Positions 11,135 to 23,115 of a DNA stretch of 64,000 nucleotides are shown one piece after another. The DNA lies in the NCBI GenBank assembly GCA_008638375.1, contig CM018036.1, positions 12,324,328 through 12,388,327 of the forward strand. Reading direction: 5' to 3'. Source of the stretch: Nyssa sinensis (lineage: Eukaryota > Streptophyta > Magnoliopsida > Cornales > Nyssaceae). Made by a program: the position numbers and the translations under genes. Position 1 is the stretch's first letter; each line of letters opens with the position of its first letter. Under the pieces are notes generated by a model, which saw only the letters and a list, made by a program, of their open reading frames with translations, was not told where the DNA came from and did no database searches.

Positions 11135-14100
11135 TGTCACGACCCGAAACCCACCCTACGCGAATCTCGAGGACGTGATGCCAGTTGGCCACCTTGCCGA
11201 TTTTTTTCGCCGTCAATGCGACCAACCAAAGGCAACTTTGAACTTTATAATGAATTGCATTCTAAATGTAGGGTCAAAGCAGCGGAAATTAAAACCTTTT
11301 TAAATTGTAAATGCAATTCATCCTAACACATCAGAGCATGTCTAGAATCAGTCACCAAATATCTCTAAAGGATCAATATACATGCTCCAATGCATCCGTT
11401 CTATATCAATGAATTACTTAAGCGGAAGTCACACCAATATAATTCAGCTGATCAAAACTCATCTCTAATGATCAACAATCAGAATGTTTCTAAGTACAAT
11501 TTAATCATAGTGATCCAACATACTAGGCTAACCTCATCACTAATGATGTAATATTATAATACAAATTGTGAACTCAACCTTACAGTGTTTACGTTCAATC
11601 TTTGACTTGGAGTTTATATCGTTAGTGTAGTTCATTGTGCATCACTAGTTCCACTAGTTATCTTATTGTGTTTCATCCCACATAATGTCACCTGAAAAAT
11701 GTTAGATAAATGGAATGAGCTTAAACAAGCTCAGTAAGTAAATTCCTAGCTTTGCCATGGGTTAGGGTTAGTTCACAAGAATAATAGAAGAAAGGGATAA
11801 CAGATAGCCAATAGCCAAATGAGCAATAAGAGATACATAGCCAGTCACCAAGATGCGTAACAATGACCAGAGGGTCCAAAAGGCTTATCCCGAAATAAGA
11901 TATAAGAAGGTAGTAACAATGAGTCCAACAACCGGGATCTAGCCAATCATGATAATCTGCTGCCACAACAATTATGATAGCCAATCAAAAGTATGACATG
12001 CTTGCATAGAATATGATCATTCAACGAGTGCCAAAAATATATGATCATCAAGTAAAGTGTAACATGATTGCAATAATATGATCATTCACAAGGCATAGAA
12101 TATGATCATTCAACGATTACAAGAATAAATCATCATCGAGTTCCAATAACCCAGATATGCGTGAATCACCCGGGGCCCAGCATACCCCACTAAAACGCAT
12201 ACTCAGAGCCGCCACAGTTCCTCGGGCTCTCTGAAAAGCGTTAGAGCTCTTTTCTCTACAAGTCCCGAAGGACATACAAGACCCCAAAGGGTCTTTCCCC
12301 CATGCAATCTGTGAATAGATGGGCCATTGTGACTGAGCACAACCCCGGGTACATACCAAATATCATGACCAATAAAATTTCACACAGAATGTACAACCGT
12401 ACAAAGCAATTGATATCACAATCAACAAAACACGAAGTGTGTGGAATAACAAGATTTCTATCAACAGGATATATCTCAAGACTAGGTCATAGTATGATAG
12501 TGCAATGATGCTCAAATATCAATGATCAATCTCACAATGATGTAAGCAAGCAAGTCAAATCCAAAGATCAGGCATAACCGATAACCACAAGTCGATTGGC
12601 TCAAATCAAGTACATCAGGTAGTGATAGAGTATAAATTTGGCAGCATATAGAAATGAATGTGACTGGCTGGGAATAACCACACAACAAAGTTCAGATTTA
12701 CTTACCTCAGTTTCTTAGTGTCAAATTCTCCATTTACAAATACTCTGATGATCTCCAGATACTTCAGGCGTATCCTTGCATAGCCTGAATAATCATCATT
12801 AATTACAAACAGATCAGAATTCATTCATTTATGTCTTGTTCATCATCTTAGGAGTCTATCAGATGGCCTAATTAAGTTCATCGGCCGATTACCCGCTCAC
12901 TGGGTTTCAACTTATGTTATTAAATTCCTTAAGCAGGCTTAGTAGCAGTCAGAATAATATTTTAAGTCATTTGGACTCCAGTCGTTATCAATTAAGCACT
13001 TATTTAACCTTAGGGGCAAAATGGAAATTTTTTTCATTCTTGCCCCGGACCCTATCGTGGTCCTCAGAATAGTCCACATAACGCATATATAAATTTTTAA
13101 GTCTTTTGGACTTCATTTGGTATCTGCTTTTGATCATTGGGGCATATCGGTCATTTCTCATTTTATACGTCGACCATTCCGGAGTCTTGTTTAGCACTTC
13201 GATTTCCATAATCATGCTTATGACAATTTAGGATATCAAATTGGCCTTCATTCGGCCTCTACTTTGCATTTACCGTGTTCAGGGGTATTTTGGTCATTTT
13301 ATGTTTTGTGAAATTCTGCTCTTGATTCGTCATTTAATCATGTCTACAGTTTCACGAGTGTCTGGGCTTCTATCGATATCCATTTTGTCCCAATCGGACT
13401 TCATTTAGATTTCGTATAGCATCAGGGGCATTTTAATCATTTATCATTTGCGTGTCTTTATTTTTCGGGGCTTAATTTCCTAAATCGGACTCCACCGTTG
13501 AGTTTAGGAATGCCCGAAAGAGTAAAAATACACTATTTTTTTTATTTAATTTAAACTTCGTATGAATTATTTATGACCTAAGGGTAAATCGGTCATTTTA
13601 CATAATTAATAAAATATTTAAATAAAATATTTTATTATTTTTTAGGGGTATATTTGAATTTATTTTTAAAAGATCTGGGCCAGAACTGGATTATTCCAAA
13701 CAGTTGGGGTCACAGTGTAATTTAAAGCAATTCTGGTTTAATTTTCTCTCAATCAAGGCCCCCGGACCAGTTGGTTTTGAAACAAAAACCCTAGACCGGC
13801 TCATCACCCCTTGAACCAGCCGGTTTTTGGTTTAACAGAGAACCGGAATAAGATGTTCCTGATATCCTTCCTATCCACGATTGGTTCAACCCCAAATCAA
13901 TTTTAATTTCCTATCAGTGTCACCAAACAGCCAGATTTCCATTTAAAATTAAAACCCCTAACCTTCAAAACGACGCAGCTTAATGACCCAAGGGGGTGTT
14001 CGGTCGGGTCCCACCCGACCCGATCCAATATCCGGCCCGACTGTTTTAAAAAAACCCGTCTTCCTACGCGATTTTCAGGTGGTCTTCTCCGACCACTATT

Positions 14101-14694
14101 CCGGCGCCGGCGAGCGAACGGTGAGGTTTTCCTCACTGTTTCTCACTGATATTTCACCCGTTTCTTATGATTTTTACACCAAAATATTTCTGGAACATTG
14201 TACATTCATTTGGGGCTGTTTTAAACCTTAAAAACCCATGGTTTCAATACCCCAAAACAGTTTTTCCGGCCATGGCCGTGTCTGGTTTTTCGGCCATATA
14301 ATGGTCATTTTTTGACCATTTCGCTCCATTCCAAGTGCATTGAAATCCTAGAGTGGTGCCCAACATGTTCACATGCACAAAATCAGAGTTTGTTACCATT
14401 TTTCCAAACCCAAATCCAAGGTCTTCTAATGGTGGCTGTTCATGGCTTGGCCTTTCAAGACCTATCCGACCCTCCCAGTTCACTCAGAATAACCCCTTAT
14501 TACCATAATATGTCATGCATGCAGTTGCTAGGGTCCAGAATATCAAAAACAGTAGCTAAAATCTAAACCTCTTTTTGAGAGAGAAAATATCCATTAGGGT
14601 TTACCTTGTGATGACAGTTCCTCTCCGTGGCTCATTTCTGATCTTTGGGCCTTTCCAAATGCAGCCATCTCCATGGGAGCACACCATGCATACA

Positions 14695-14727
14695 CACAAC
14701 ACACACACACACACACACACACACACC
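14695..14727. repeat. (CA)n microsatellite
   Basis: About 15 CA units inside LTR copy B. Confidence 0.95.
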
Positions 14728-15022
14728 ATGAGCACACAATCTCTCCATTTCTCTCTTTACTCTCTCTCTCTAGTTTCTCTCTCTACACCCCTCTTTTTGA
14801 TTCTGATTTTTGAATCATCCAACCTCACGTAACCTGATTATATCAAATATTTTATTTGTTTCCAATTTAAAAATGATTCTCTTTGTTGCATGTAATCCAA
14901 TTGGTGGGGGTGGTAGTCCAATGAGGGGCTGCCACCTCATTTTGATAATCAGATTTTATGCATTATACAATACATATATATATATATATATATCTTGTGT
15001 ATATTATAGCATAAAAGTGCTT

Positions 15023-15090
15023 GTGGGCCAAGTGGTATATTTTTTTGGGACTTTAAAACCTTGTTTCACTTGGTCAAGGGTTCAAAACCC
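15023..15090 (+). other. tRNA-like module in LTR copy B
   Basis: GTGGGCCAAGTGGT (15023-15036) resembles a Pol III A box and GGGTTCAAAACCC (15078-15090) a B box, with tRNA-like spacing. Because this LTR is inverted, the module has the same orientation relative to its LTR as the one at 7145-7217. Confidence 0.5.
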
Positions 15091-15519
15091 CTTGGCCTCA
15101 TTTTTACCATTTTTCCTCCCATTTTATGCTTATGCCTTGTTTGGCATGCTCAGTTCATCGTTTTGGCTTTTTCCTTTATAATTTCTTTTCTGTTGCTCCT
15201 TTTTCGAAACGGTTTCTTCCGAGTGTTTTGTATTTCAGTTAGCTTTGATGTCACAGGCCCCGTGTCGTTTATTATTTATTTGGGATTTCCATAGTTAGCT
15301 AATTCGAGTTTCGTCAGTGTTAAAATGACATTATTTCACCTAATTAATTGATAATTAGGTCTGGGTGTTACACCCTCTTCTCCAGACATGTTTAATAATT
15401 TTATCAACCTATCATAAGCATCGCGATATATCCGAGTAATTTTTCTTAATTACTCTTTATGTCGGTTCTAATTAATAATTACCAACTAATTATTAATTAG
15501 GCACGGTCGGGGTGTTACA

Positions 15520-15650
15520 CTTGTAGTCACAGCACCGAACCACCATTATTTGGTCGGGCCAAGATTTTGCACATTTTCATTACCGCCGTAATGAGGTAAC
15601 CCTATATTGAGTGGTTGGAGCCTTAGATGATCGAGTACTTGGACACTTGT
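15520..15650 (+). pseudogene. plant mobile domain (PMD)-type gene, fragment 2
   Basis: This 131-bp island lies between two LTR insertions. It encodes, with a broken frame, a stretch ending ALDDRVLGHL, which fits the segment just before the mobile domain in PMD proteins. It joins fragment 1 across the CTTGT duplication. It ends at 15650, where the composite LTR element starts, and resumes at 30132. Confidence 0.6.
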
Positions 15651-16895
15651 TGTAACATCCCCACCCAATTAAGTAGAGCGATTAAGGATAATGATGATTA
15701 TCATATGATAATTTACTTGATAATCTTGAGAAATTCTACTTAAGACTAATAGTTTATGAATATAGAGACAAATGTACAAATGAGAGCAATTAGCTATGGA
15801 TTGGAGACGATCAATTGTAAAAGTATGATTTAATGGCAACGGTTATAACTTGGTGACAAATTTTGGTTGGCATTAATCGAGGATTAACACAAGAAAAATT
15901 TTAGAAGACGAGTGCATGAAATACACTTAAGGTAAGACTAATGATGCATGAATAAAGTATGCTTAATCGAGAAGCTTTACAATAGTTATATGGGACCTTT
16001 GTGAGATTTAAAATGCGAAGTTTGAGAATTTATAAAATACTCTAAAATGCAATATGTTATATGTGTAAAAGAAAATGATAGAAAAAATCTTTAAAAAGCT
16101 CCTATAAAGTCTTGAACCCAATTAAGACTAAGAAAAATAAGGAAGAACTTATACCAAAAAGATAGCCACTAGGCTATCAACACTTTTGTGCTATAACACC
16201 CACTTAAAATGTATAATCCCATAAAATACATATATAGTTGCATGCAAAAAAGTTGGGTGTCATCACCTTATTGGACCAAGACTCCATCCAATCAAAACAC
16301 ATGCAACAATATAGCCCATATATATAAACTATACTCTGTGTGTACATGTGGTGTACTACAAGCCTTTCTACTGAAACAGTCGAAGATAGAGAGAGAGGGT
16401 CGGCTAGAGAGAGAAAAAATAAAAATGAAGAAGATGCAAAGGAACTAAAGCTGCATGTTGCATGCAAGGGTGGGAATGAACAAATAGGGGGCTCAGGTGT
16501 CAAACTAAATATGAGAAGGAGCTCAAACAGTAGTGTGGAAGCTGCCATTAGAGGTAAGAGATAATTTTCTCTCTCATCATTTTCTCTTCCAAAATCCTAC
16601 TATTATGAGTTTTGATAACATGCATGTGTTTAAAATTGAAAATGGTAAGGAATAGAAGAGAAATGGAAAAGTTTAAGCTTGGAAAACCATGGGACTCATA
16701 ACACCCGAAACTATGAAAAACTGGGTTTTGAACCCACCTTTGATAAAGCTTGAAACGGACCCCAAGGCATGAAAGAAAATAAAAAATGGAATGCAACATA
16801 ACTCGAACCAACCAAAAAGACCAAGAAACCAGTGAGAAAGCTGGAATTACAGTCAAGAATGAGAAAATCCCATATACAGGATTAGGGTCGTGACA
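15651..16895 (+). mobile_element. 5' LTR of the composite element, internally deleted
   Basis: It is 1245 bp, runs from TGTAACATCC to GGGTCGTGACA, and is followed at 16899 by a primer-binding site. From 15913 to 16868 it matches 26210-27165 closely. It then jumps to the LTR end after GGATTAGGGT, whereas the other copy continues for about 3 kb. The deletion joins two GGGTC sites. Confidence 0.7.
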
Positions 16896-16898
16896 GAG

Positions 16899-16910
16899 TG
16901 GAATCAGAGC
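16899..16910 (+). promoter_or_regulatory. primer-binding site (initiator tRNA-Met type)
   Basis: TGGAATCAGAGC, three bases after the LTR end, differs by one base from TGGTATCAGAGC, the site that pairs with initiator tRNA-Met in many plant LTR retrotransposons. It fixes the orientation of the element as plus. Confidence 0.75.
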
Positions 16911-17320
16911 AAAGGTTAATGGTCTTTGGAATGACTATACCAACATTGAACTTGATGACTATTAGACGATTTAGATGATTAAATGATCGGTGATTTTTGA
17001 GAAACAATAGTGTGTTTAGGTTCAAAGGTTCATGGTCTTTGGGAAAGACCATACTATGATGAAATTTGATGATTTTTGGACCATTGAGATGATCAATGAA
17101 TAGTGACTTTTGAAAGATAGTAGTATGCTTAAGAGCAAAGGTTAAGGATTTTTAGGAAGAATCCTACTAGTATTGAGGTTGATGACTCTAAGAGAATTGA
17201 GTTATGAATTGATCAGTGAATTTTGGGAAAACTATAGTTTGAACTAGGGCAACGGTTAATGCTCTTTTGGAAAATATATAGTGACATAGAGTTAGGATTA
17301 TGAAATTTTGGAAAGTCGGT
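16910..17320 (+). repeat. four degenerate ~110-bp tandem units next to the primer-binding site
   Basis: Units begin CAAAGGTTAATGG, TCAAAGGTTCATGG, CAAAGGTTAAGG and CAACGGTTAATG at about 16911, 17030, 17136 and 17249. Each continues with a GATGATTTT/GATGACT-type middle and a TCAGTGA- or AATAGTGA-like end. They are old, diverged repeats with no coding potential. Confidence 0.6.
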
Positions 17321-18879
17321 GGATCTAACAACAAAACTATAGAAGGGACACTCTGAAGAAGACTTAAAGGGTAACGATATGATGAGTTTGAAATTCTAGG
17401 TGAATTGATAATATACCATAAATGTGAGGACTCTTGAGTAAGTCATAGATAGATCCTAATAGGGTAAAGACAAATAGAGCCTTGAGAGGATATTACCGAT
17501 TCAGCGAGACTATCAAAGTTAACATTATGAAATATGATGGTTCTAAAAAGGGACTGGCACACGATTAATGATTATTGGGGAATTTAATGGAGTTTGTTCA
17601 TCTAGATAAAGGTAAGACCCAATTGTGGGCAATACTTTATCGAGCTAGCTGAATTTATTACAAAAGGTAAGTGATTAATGATTCCGAAGAACTTTTGAGG
17701 ATCAATGTGATCTAATGCTTGAAGAGACTAAACTTGTAGTAAAAAGTCTAGAAAAGCTTGTGAGGACAACGACGATGGTAAAAGGTACTATTTGAGGTGC
17801 CACAAGATAATTGTGATTGTGGGAGAAAGTGAGAATAACTAAAATTGTGATACTAAGAAAGTTATGAACTTCCATGGTTGGAGAACCTTATTTGATTTGA
17901 TGAACTTTGAATGTTGAATGTAATAACAATAACGATGAGATGACAAATTGCCTTGAGCAAATTCTGAGATATGATATGAAGTCCAGAATTGACAAAAATT
18001 GTGGATAGCAATACTTGCAAATGAATGAGTACTAGTATGTTAGTAAAACTTTGGTTACAAATGAACTAATCACATCACTATGTGGCTTCGAAGTCACGAA
18101 ATGTACAAGGTACTCCCCGTACTGTTAAATAAGTTCTCCAAGAGAAAAAATTTGCTGGAATTGAATAACAACTGGGGAAAACGTAATATGATTATAAATC
18201 AAATATAACAATGGGCATAAGAAACTAGACATTTGAGTAACCTTTTGTGCAAAAGTAGTGGAAACCAAAAATAATGACTATTACTGTGAAAAGTCCTAGG
18301 ACTTTGAGATTTTAATTGTTCAAAATTGATGTGAAAGGTTTAAAGTGAACCAAATACGATATCATAGTTAAAAGTACTTTCAAAAGTAGGTTGTCATATG
18401 AAGTGTTAGTAACTGGGGTAAAATACTACCCAAAGAATTTTCAAAAAGTTTACCAATACTTAAAGAAGAAAAAAACTAAGTAACCTCACTATACTTGAAT
18501 CAATGAAGGGATAGGAGATAAAAATCTATGAAAAGCTCAATCGTAAGCAAGAAATAAAAAGAATTCGAACTAAACGATAATATGAAAGAAATTGAGGAAC
18601 TAATTTCCTCAACCTTTCTAATCTATAAGAACGAATGCATACGAACTCGAAACAAAGGCAGGCGTGCCAACATGTTAGTCTAAAAATGAGACGAAAAATG
18701 ATTGACTAATCTTCGACTTAAGTGACCCACAAAATGGGCACTTGACTAAGAATCACAATCGGATATTACAAATAAATCAAAGGTTACCCTTGCATTGTAA
18801 TGCAAAAGATACATGAGTAAACCATGTAATATTCGACCCAGGATATGGCACGTATACCAAGGTAAACCCGATCGAGTAG
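17320..18879. other. non-coding internal region of the composite element
   Basis: This is AT-rich sequence with many stops in all frames and no gag or pol motif. It belongs to the interior of the 15651-30131 element and would continue at 22071 if the nested LTR were absent. Confidence 0.5.
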
Positions 18880-21800
18880 TGTAACACCAGTTGTAACCCG
18901 AGCTGTTAAAGCTCTATATCATGATATTTTATGGACTGAACAATTTTGGAATGTGAACGGTTTATTTTGTACAGCCAATGTCGGGCGATGCCCGAGCAGC
19001 CCAGGACCGAGCCTCGTAATGCGTACATGCACGCATTCTCATGCATATATACAGTTGCATGTATGCGTAGCCCATTAGATATGAGTGTATGTATATGCTT
19101 ATATAAATGGGTATATATGTATATATATGGATGTATAATTAAAGTATAAATATACGTATATATATATACGGTATAGTATAGTATATATATATTTATGTAT
19201 AAAGGGAAAAAGGGAAGGGGGCTACATGTGTACTGTGCATGTGTGGCTATGTGTGTGTGTGTGTGTCAAATGTGTGTCAAGTGTGTGTTATGTGTGTGTT
19301 GTGAAGGCAGCAAGGCTGCCGACACAAAGGGTGCAAGTGGGTGAATTGTATATATGTATATAATACATAATTGGGTGCATAGATGATGGAGAAGAGAAGG
19401 GCAAGGGCGGTGGTAAGGCAGTCAAAAATGACTGCAAGAAAGGGAGGAAGAGAGAGAAAAGGTAGGCATGAGAGTGAGGCAAGTGGGAGAAATTTTACCT
19501 ATAAATACAGAAGATAGTCTTGAGAGGAATCAGAAAACAAAGAGCGAATTTGAGAAACTGAGGCAGAGGAGAAGAGTTCCAAGGATTCAGAAAAGGGAAA
19601 CCGAGTGATTCAGAGAGATACTGCAAGTAGAACTGAGGAAAAATCAGGTGAGTTAGCAGGCTTATGTTTTTATGATTTAGAGCATCAAACTAGCTTTTAT
19701 TAGTAGGGCTTGAATCAATATGAATTAGGGAGTATTTTGGAAAAGAAATAAATAGAAATGATGCCGTGAAGAGGCAGAAATAGGCAGTTATAGGGTTGAG
19801 GAATAATCAGGTCTTGGGAAAATATTTGCATGAAACTCTGTTATAAGTATGTAAAACTATTTATATCATGTCCGGAATGAGAATATGACTAATTTAGAGT
19901 GAAACTAGTGATATGACTAATTTAGAGTGAAACTAGTGACTCAGGAGTCATGAAATTCAGAAACAAGACTTGGCCAAAGTTACTGTTTGAGCTTATTTGT
20001 AGGGTTCAAGTAGTCTAAATGGAAAACTAAGGGTGGATTCATGATCTTCATGAGATTGTGAAGAAGACTGCATTGAGAAAAACAAAAAAATTGATCGAAA
20101 GTGGGTTGCTGTCACCGGAGAAGGTGACGGAACCCTACTATTGCGTCGCCGGATAATTGGGGAAGGAGATGATGAATAGAGTTTAAAACGGTGCCGTATA
20201 ATGTTGCGTTTTGCTTGAGCTACGCCGTTTTAATATGGCAGTATTTTAATATTAAGTCTAATTGGGTCTGTTTGGCTATAAGATTGTGAAATTCAAATTG
20301 GGCTATTAAATTAGAACAGGGTTAGCTTATTTCTGTTTATAACTTGTATGTCGTTTGGCTTTGGAATAATTGGAAAAAAAATGCGTAGGGGCTGTTACTC
20401 CCGCGAATCGAACCATAGACCTAGGGCAAGGAAGGGGATACACGGACCACTGAGCCACGGCCTCACGCATGGTCATATGTCCACTGAATATATATGTATA
20501 TATATATATATATTATATAATTAACTGATTAAATAAATAATTAATTAATTAAATAAGGATAATTAATATGTAGTTCAAATTAAATAAATGAATAGTGTTT
20601 TCTTATTATCTTGGGCATTCTAAGACCAATGGAAGGGTCTGTTTTATGAGACGGAGCCCCAAAAAATAAAGACCCGTAGAAATGCAAAAATAACCATAAT
20701 GCCCCTAATAGTACCCGAACCCAAATGGAATTCTGCGACAGCCTAAACCGACTTTCTTCGGTATTCTGGACTCAATGGTAGAGTCTAAATTAGTAAAAGA
20801 GATACTTATAATAGCAAGGCATAAAATTTGATGAATAACATTAAAATTGAGACGTATTTACTGATGTATAGGGGACTCGAAAAGAAAGGGCAAAATAACT
20901 AGATACTGATCTAGGAACACATTTAGAGGTAAGTAAAACCTATTCTCTTCCATGTGGTATTTCCAAAGCCAAGTTTATTCCATTACTGCCGAACTTGTAC
21001 TCTTGAACGTACCAGATATTATTGCGTTCCATAATGTGATATTATTCTATCGTGTGGACATTGATTGACTGTTATATCATTGTTATCATGTTATACCATT
21101 CCTTGAGAGACCAACTGTTATATTATTACTAAATATATGATATTCCATCTTTATACTCTTATGGAATCACGAATGATCATGTTATGTTTATGAATGTCGG
21201 ATTTGTGCTCAGTCACAATATCCATCTAATGCTTTCTGATTTACTAGAGACCTACGGGTCAAGTCCATGAACGGACATATGGAAATTCATTGGAGTTTTC
21301 ATTAGGGGGTATGCCAGGCCCCAAAAAATCGAGGGTGTGCCAAACCCTAACTTAGAGTAAATGCATATCTTATATGATTGATATGACTACGATTGTTGAA
21401 TGACACTATTCCTTATGATTTATCTTATATTGAAAGTCATTCCTGATTGATTTGATTGTGATCGGTTTATTGTGGTAGTACGTTCATGTTGATACATTGT
21501 TATTAAGAGTTCCATGTTGATGTTATATCCATTACTCCTGATTGTATATTTTGACCCCACTATTCATTGGCCATTATGACAATTGTTCTCATTGGCTATC
21601 ACAGCATCTTATTTCTAATGATTGGCTATCATATTCTTATTCATGGATTCATATTCTTTTATGATCACCGATACTAGTGTCGGAGATGGGAATTTACTTG
21701 CTGAGCTTTTGTAGCTCATCCTATATTGCTTACCATTTTTTAGGTAGTGACGCTGCAAGACCCAGTAGGAGTCTAACAGCGTAGGATAACATTTTGAGGA

Positions 21801-22070
21801 AATGTACCAGTCTATGATATAGTTCCCCTATATATTCACTACCCACGGGTGCTGGTTATATTTAGTTCTTATATTGACACCTGTAGAACCATATAATATA
21901 TTAAAGACTTCCGCTGATTATTGTATTGATAAGACTTTCACTGATTATTGTTTTAAGTTTTTGGTACATTGTATATTAGTACTATGATACAGGAATGGAA
22001 AAAGTAGGGACGGCCTTAGGGTCGGCCCCGCGACACGAGATCCGCATATGGTGGGTTTTGGGTCGTGACA
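18880..22070 (+). mobile_element. nested lone LTR of the long-LTR family
   Basis: It begins around TGTAACACC (18880) or TGTAACCCG (18892) and ends GGGTCGTGACA at 22070. It shares with its relatives an ATTCTGGACTCAATGGTAGA block (20761-20785) and a CCCCAAAAAATAAAGACCCG-like block. It has no coding sequence and no second LTR. I could not find a clean target duplication, so the left edge is uncertain by about a dozen bases. Confidence 0.65.
20403..20460 (-). other. tRNA-like module with good A and B boxes
   Basis: On the minus strand GTGGCTCAGTGGTCC (A box, consensus TGGCNNAGTGG) is followed 43 bases later by GGTTCGATTCG (B box). That is close to the spacing in a real tRNA gene. No acceptor stem or full cloverleaf is evident, so it is a tRNA-derived promoter-like module inside an LTR, not a tRNA gene. 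Confidence 0.6.
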
Positions 22071-22828
22071 AACCATCCTTACATGAACTAAAGGATACTC
22101 ATAAACACAAAAGGAAATATGATGCTTATGATACAAAAAATAAAGTCAATTGGACAAAAGAGACTTAAGTGAATGGCGTTGCAAATCATGTGACCGAACA
22201 TGTGTAGTGAATCCGAGGAAGGATTTGCGACAAAAAAAATTGAAAGGAAAGTGGAATTGTATGAATCTACTAAGGACTCTATCCTTAATGAAGACTGAAG
22301 TACTTGAATAAAGGAATTCAATACTCACCAAACGATTAAAGTGGTGTAGTCTAGTTATACCCTTGACTTTCTAGACTTTTACTAAAACAACCAACAAAAA
22401 AGAAATGTCGAGATACTAGATACCTCCACCTGGCACACAATATGCCATACAATACCAACAAAAGTTGGGAAGCCATGGACAGTAATGTGACTATAACTTA
22501 GTGCCAAATAAGGTTAATATGATGACTAGGCATGGAACTAGTCAAAATACAGGTACCGGTGGGAAATAGATGAGACATTGAAGAGATAGCTCAGAGTGAG
22601 CAATGAAGGATAGTGGACCCATAACCATATGTCCCAAGACTAAAGAAACAAGCATTCAAATACTAATACAAGAATTTGGAGAATTGAGTTTAAAGTTTCG
22701 AGGCACTGAGACTAAAAGTTAAAAAGTCATATCCTTGAGTTTCAAGATTACTATTGAATTAAACAAAGATTGGTACAAAAAGGATTGGGGATCTTGTTTG
22801 AAAAATTTTCTTATTTGGGGACACAATG
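22071..22828. other. non-coding internal region of the composite element, second part
   Basis: No gene is seen. This continues the interior interrupted at 18880 and ends with the left copy of a CAATG duplication (22824-22828). Confidence 0.5.
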
Positions 22829-22879
22829 ACCTGAAAAAAAAAATTTGGAATAAATAATTTTTTTTATTATTATTAAAAT

Positions 22880-23115
22880 ATGTTGTGTGTGTGATATGTG
22901 TTAGTGCATGTTTGTGTGAGGGGTAAGATATTGTATAACATATATATGTATATATATGTACAAAAGTGGGTGCAAGTGGCTGTGTGTGTACTGTGTGTAG
23001 CCGTGTGTGTGTATGTGTGGGCTGGGTGTACAGTAGTGAGGGTAGGTGTGCAATAGTGTGTGAAGTGTGTGATGTGGGATAAATATATCTATATATATAT
23101 ATATATATATACATG
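22880..23115. repeat. GT- and AT-rich low-complexity tract
   Basis: Repeated TGTGTG, TATATG and (TA)n runs. The long minus-strand reading frame here (22719-23132) is a translation of the repeat (Thr/His/Tyr/Ile-rich), not a gene. Confidence 0.85.

Larger units (their letters stand above)
11135..15519 (-). mobile_element. lone 4.4-kb LTR, reverse orientation (copy B)
   Basis: On the plus strand it begins TGTCACGACCCG and ends GGGGTGTTACA, the reverse complement of the ends of copy A. Perfect 5-bp duplications CTTGT flank it (11130-11134 and 15520-15524). No gag, pol or second LTR is present. It contains a GGACTCCACCGTTGAG-like block near 13490 shared with its relatives in inverted orientation, a (CA)n run (14695-14727), an (AT)n run near 14980 and a tRNA-like module (15023-15090). 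It splits the PMD pseudogene. Confidence 0.85.

Noticed and set aside
20403..20460. A true tRNA gene
   Set aside because: A and B boxes are present, but no acceptor stem or full cloverleaf was found by eye, and equivalents occur inside other LTRs.
18880..22070. A clean 5-bp target duplication for this LTR
   Set aside because: The flanks (around AGTAG or CCAGT versus AACCA) do not match for either possible start, so none is claimed.
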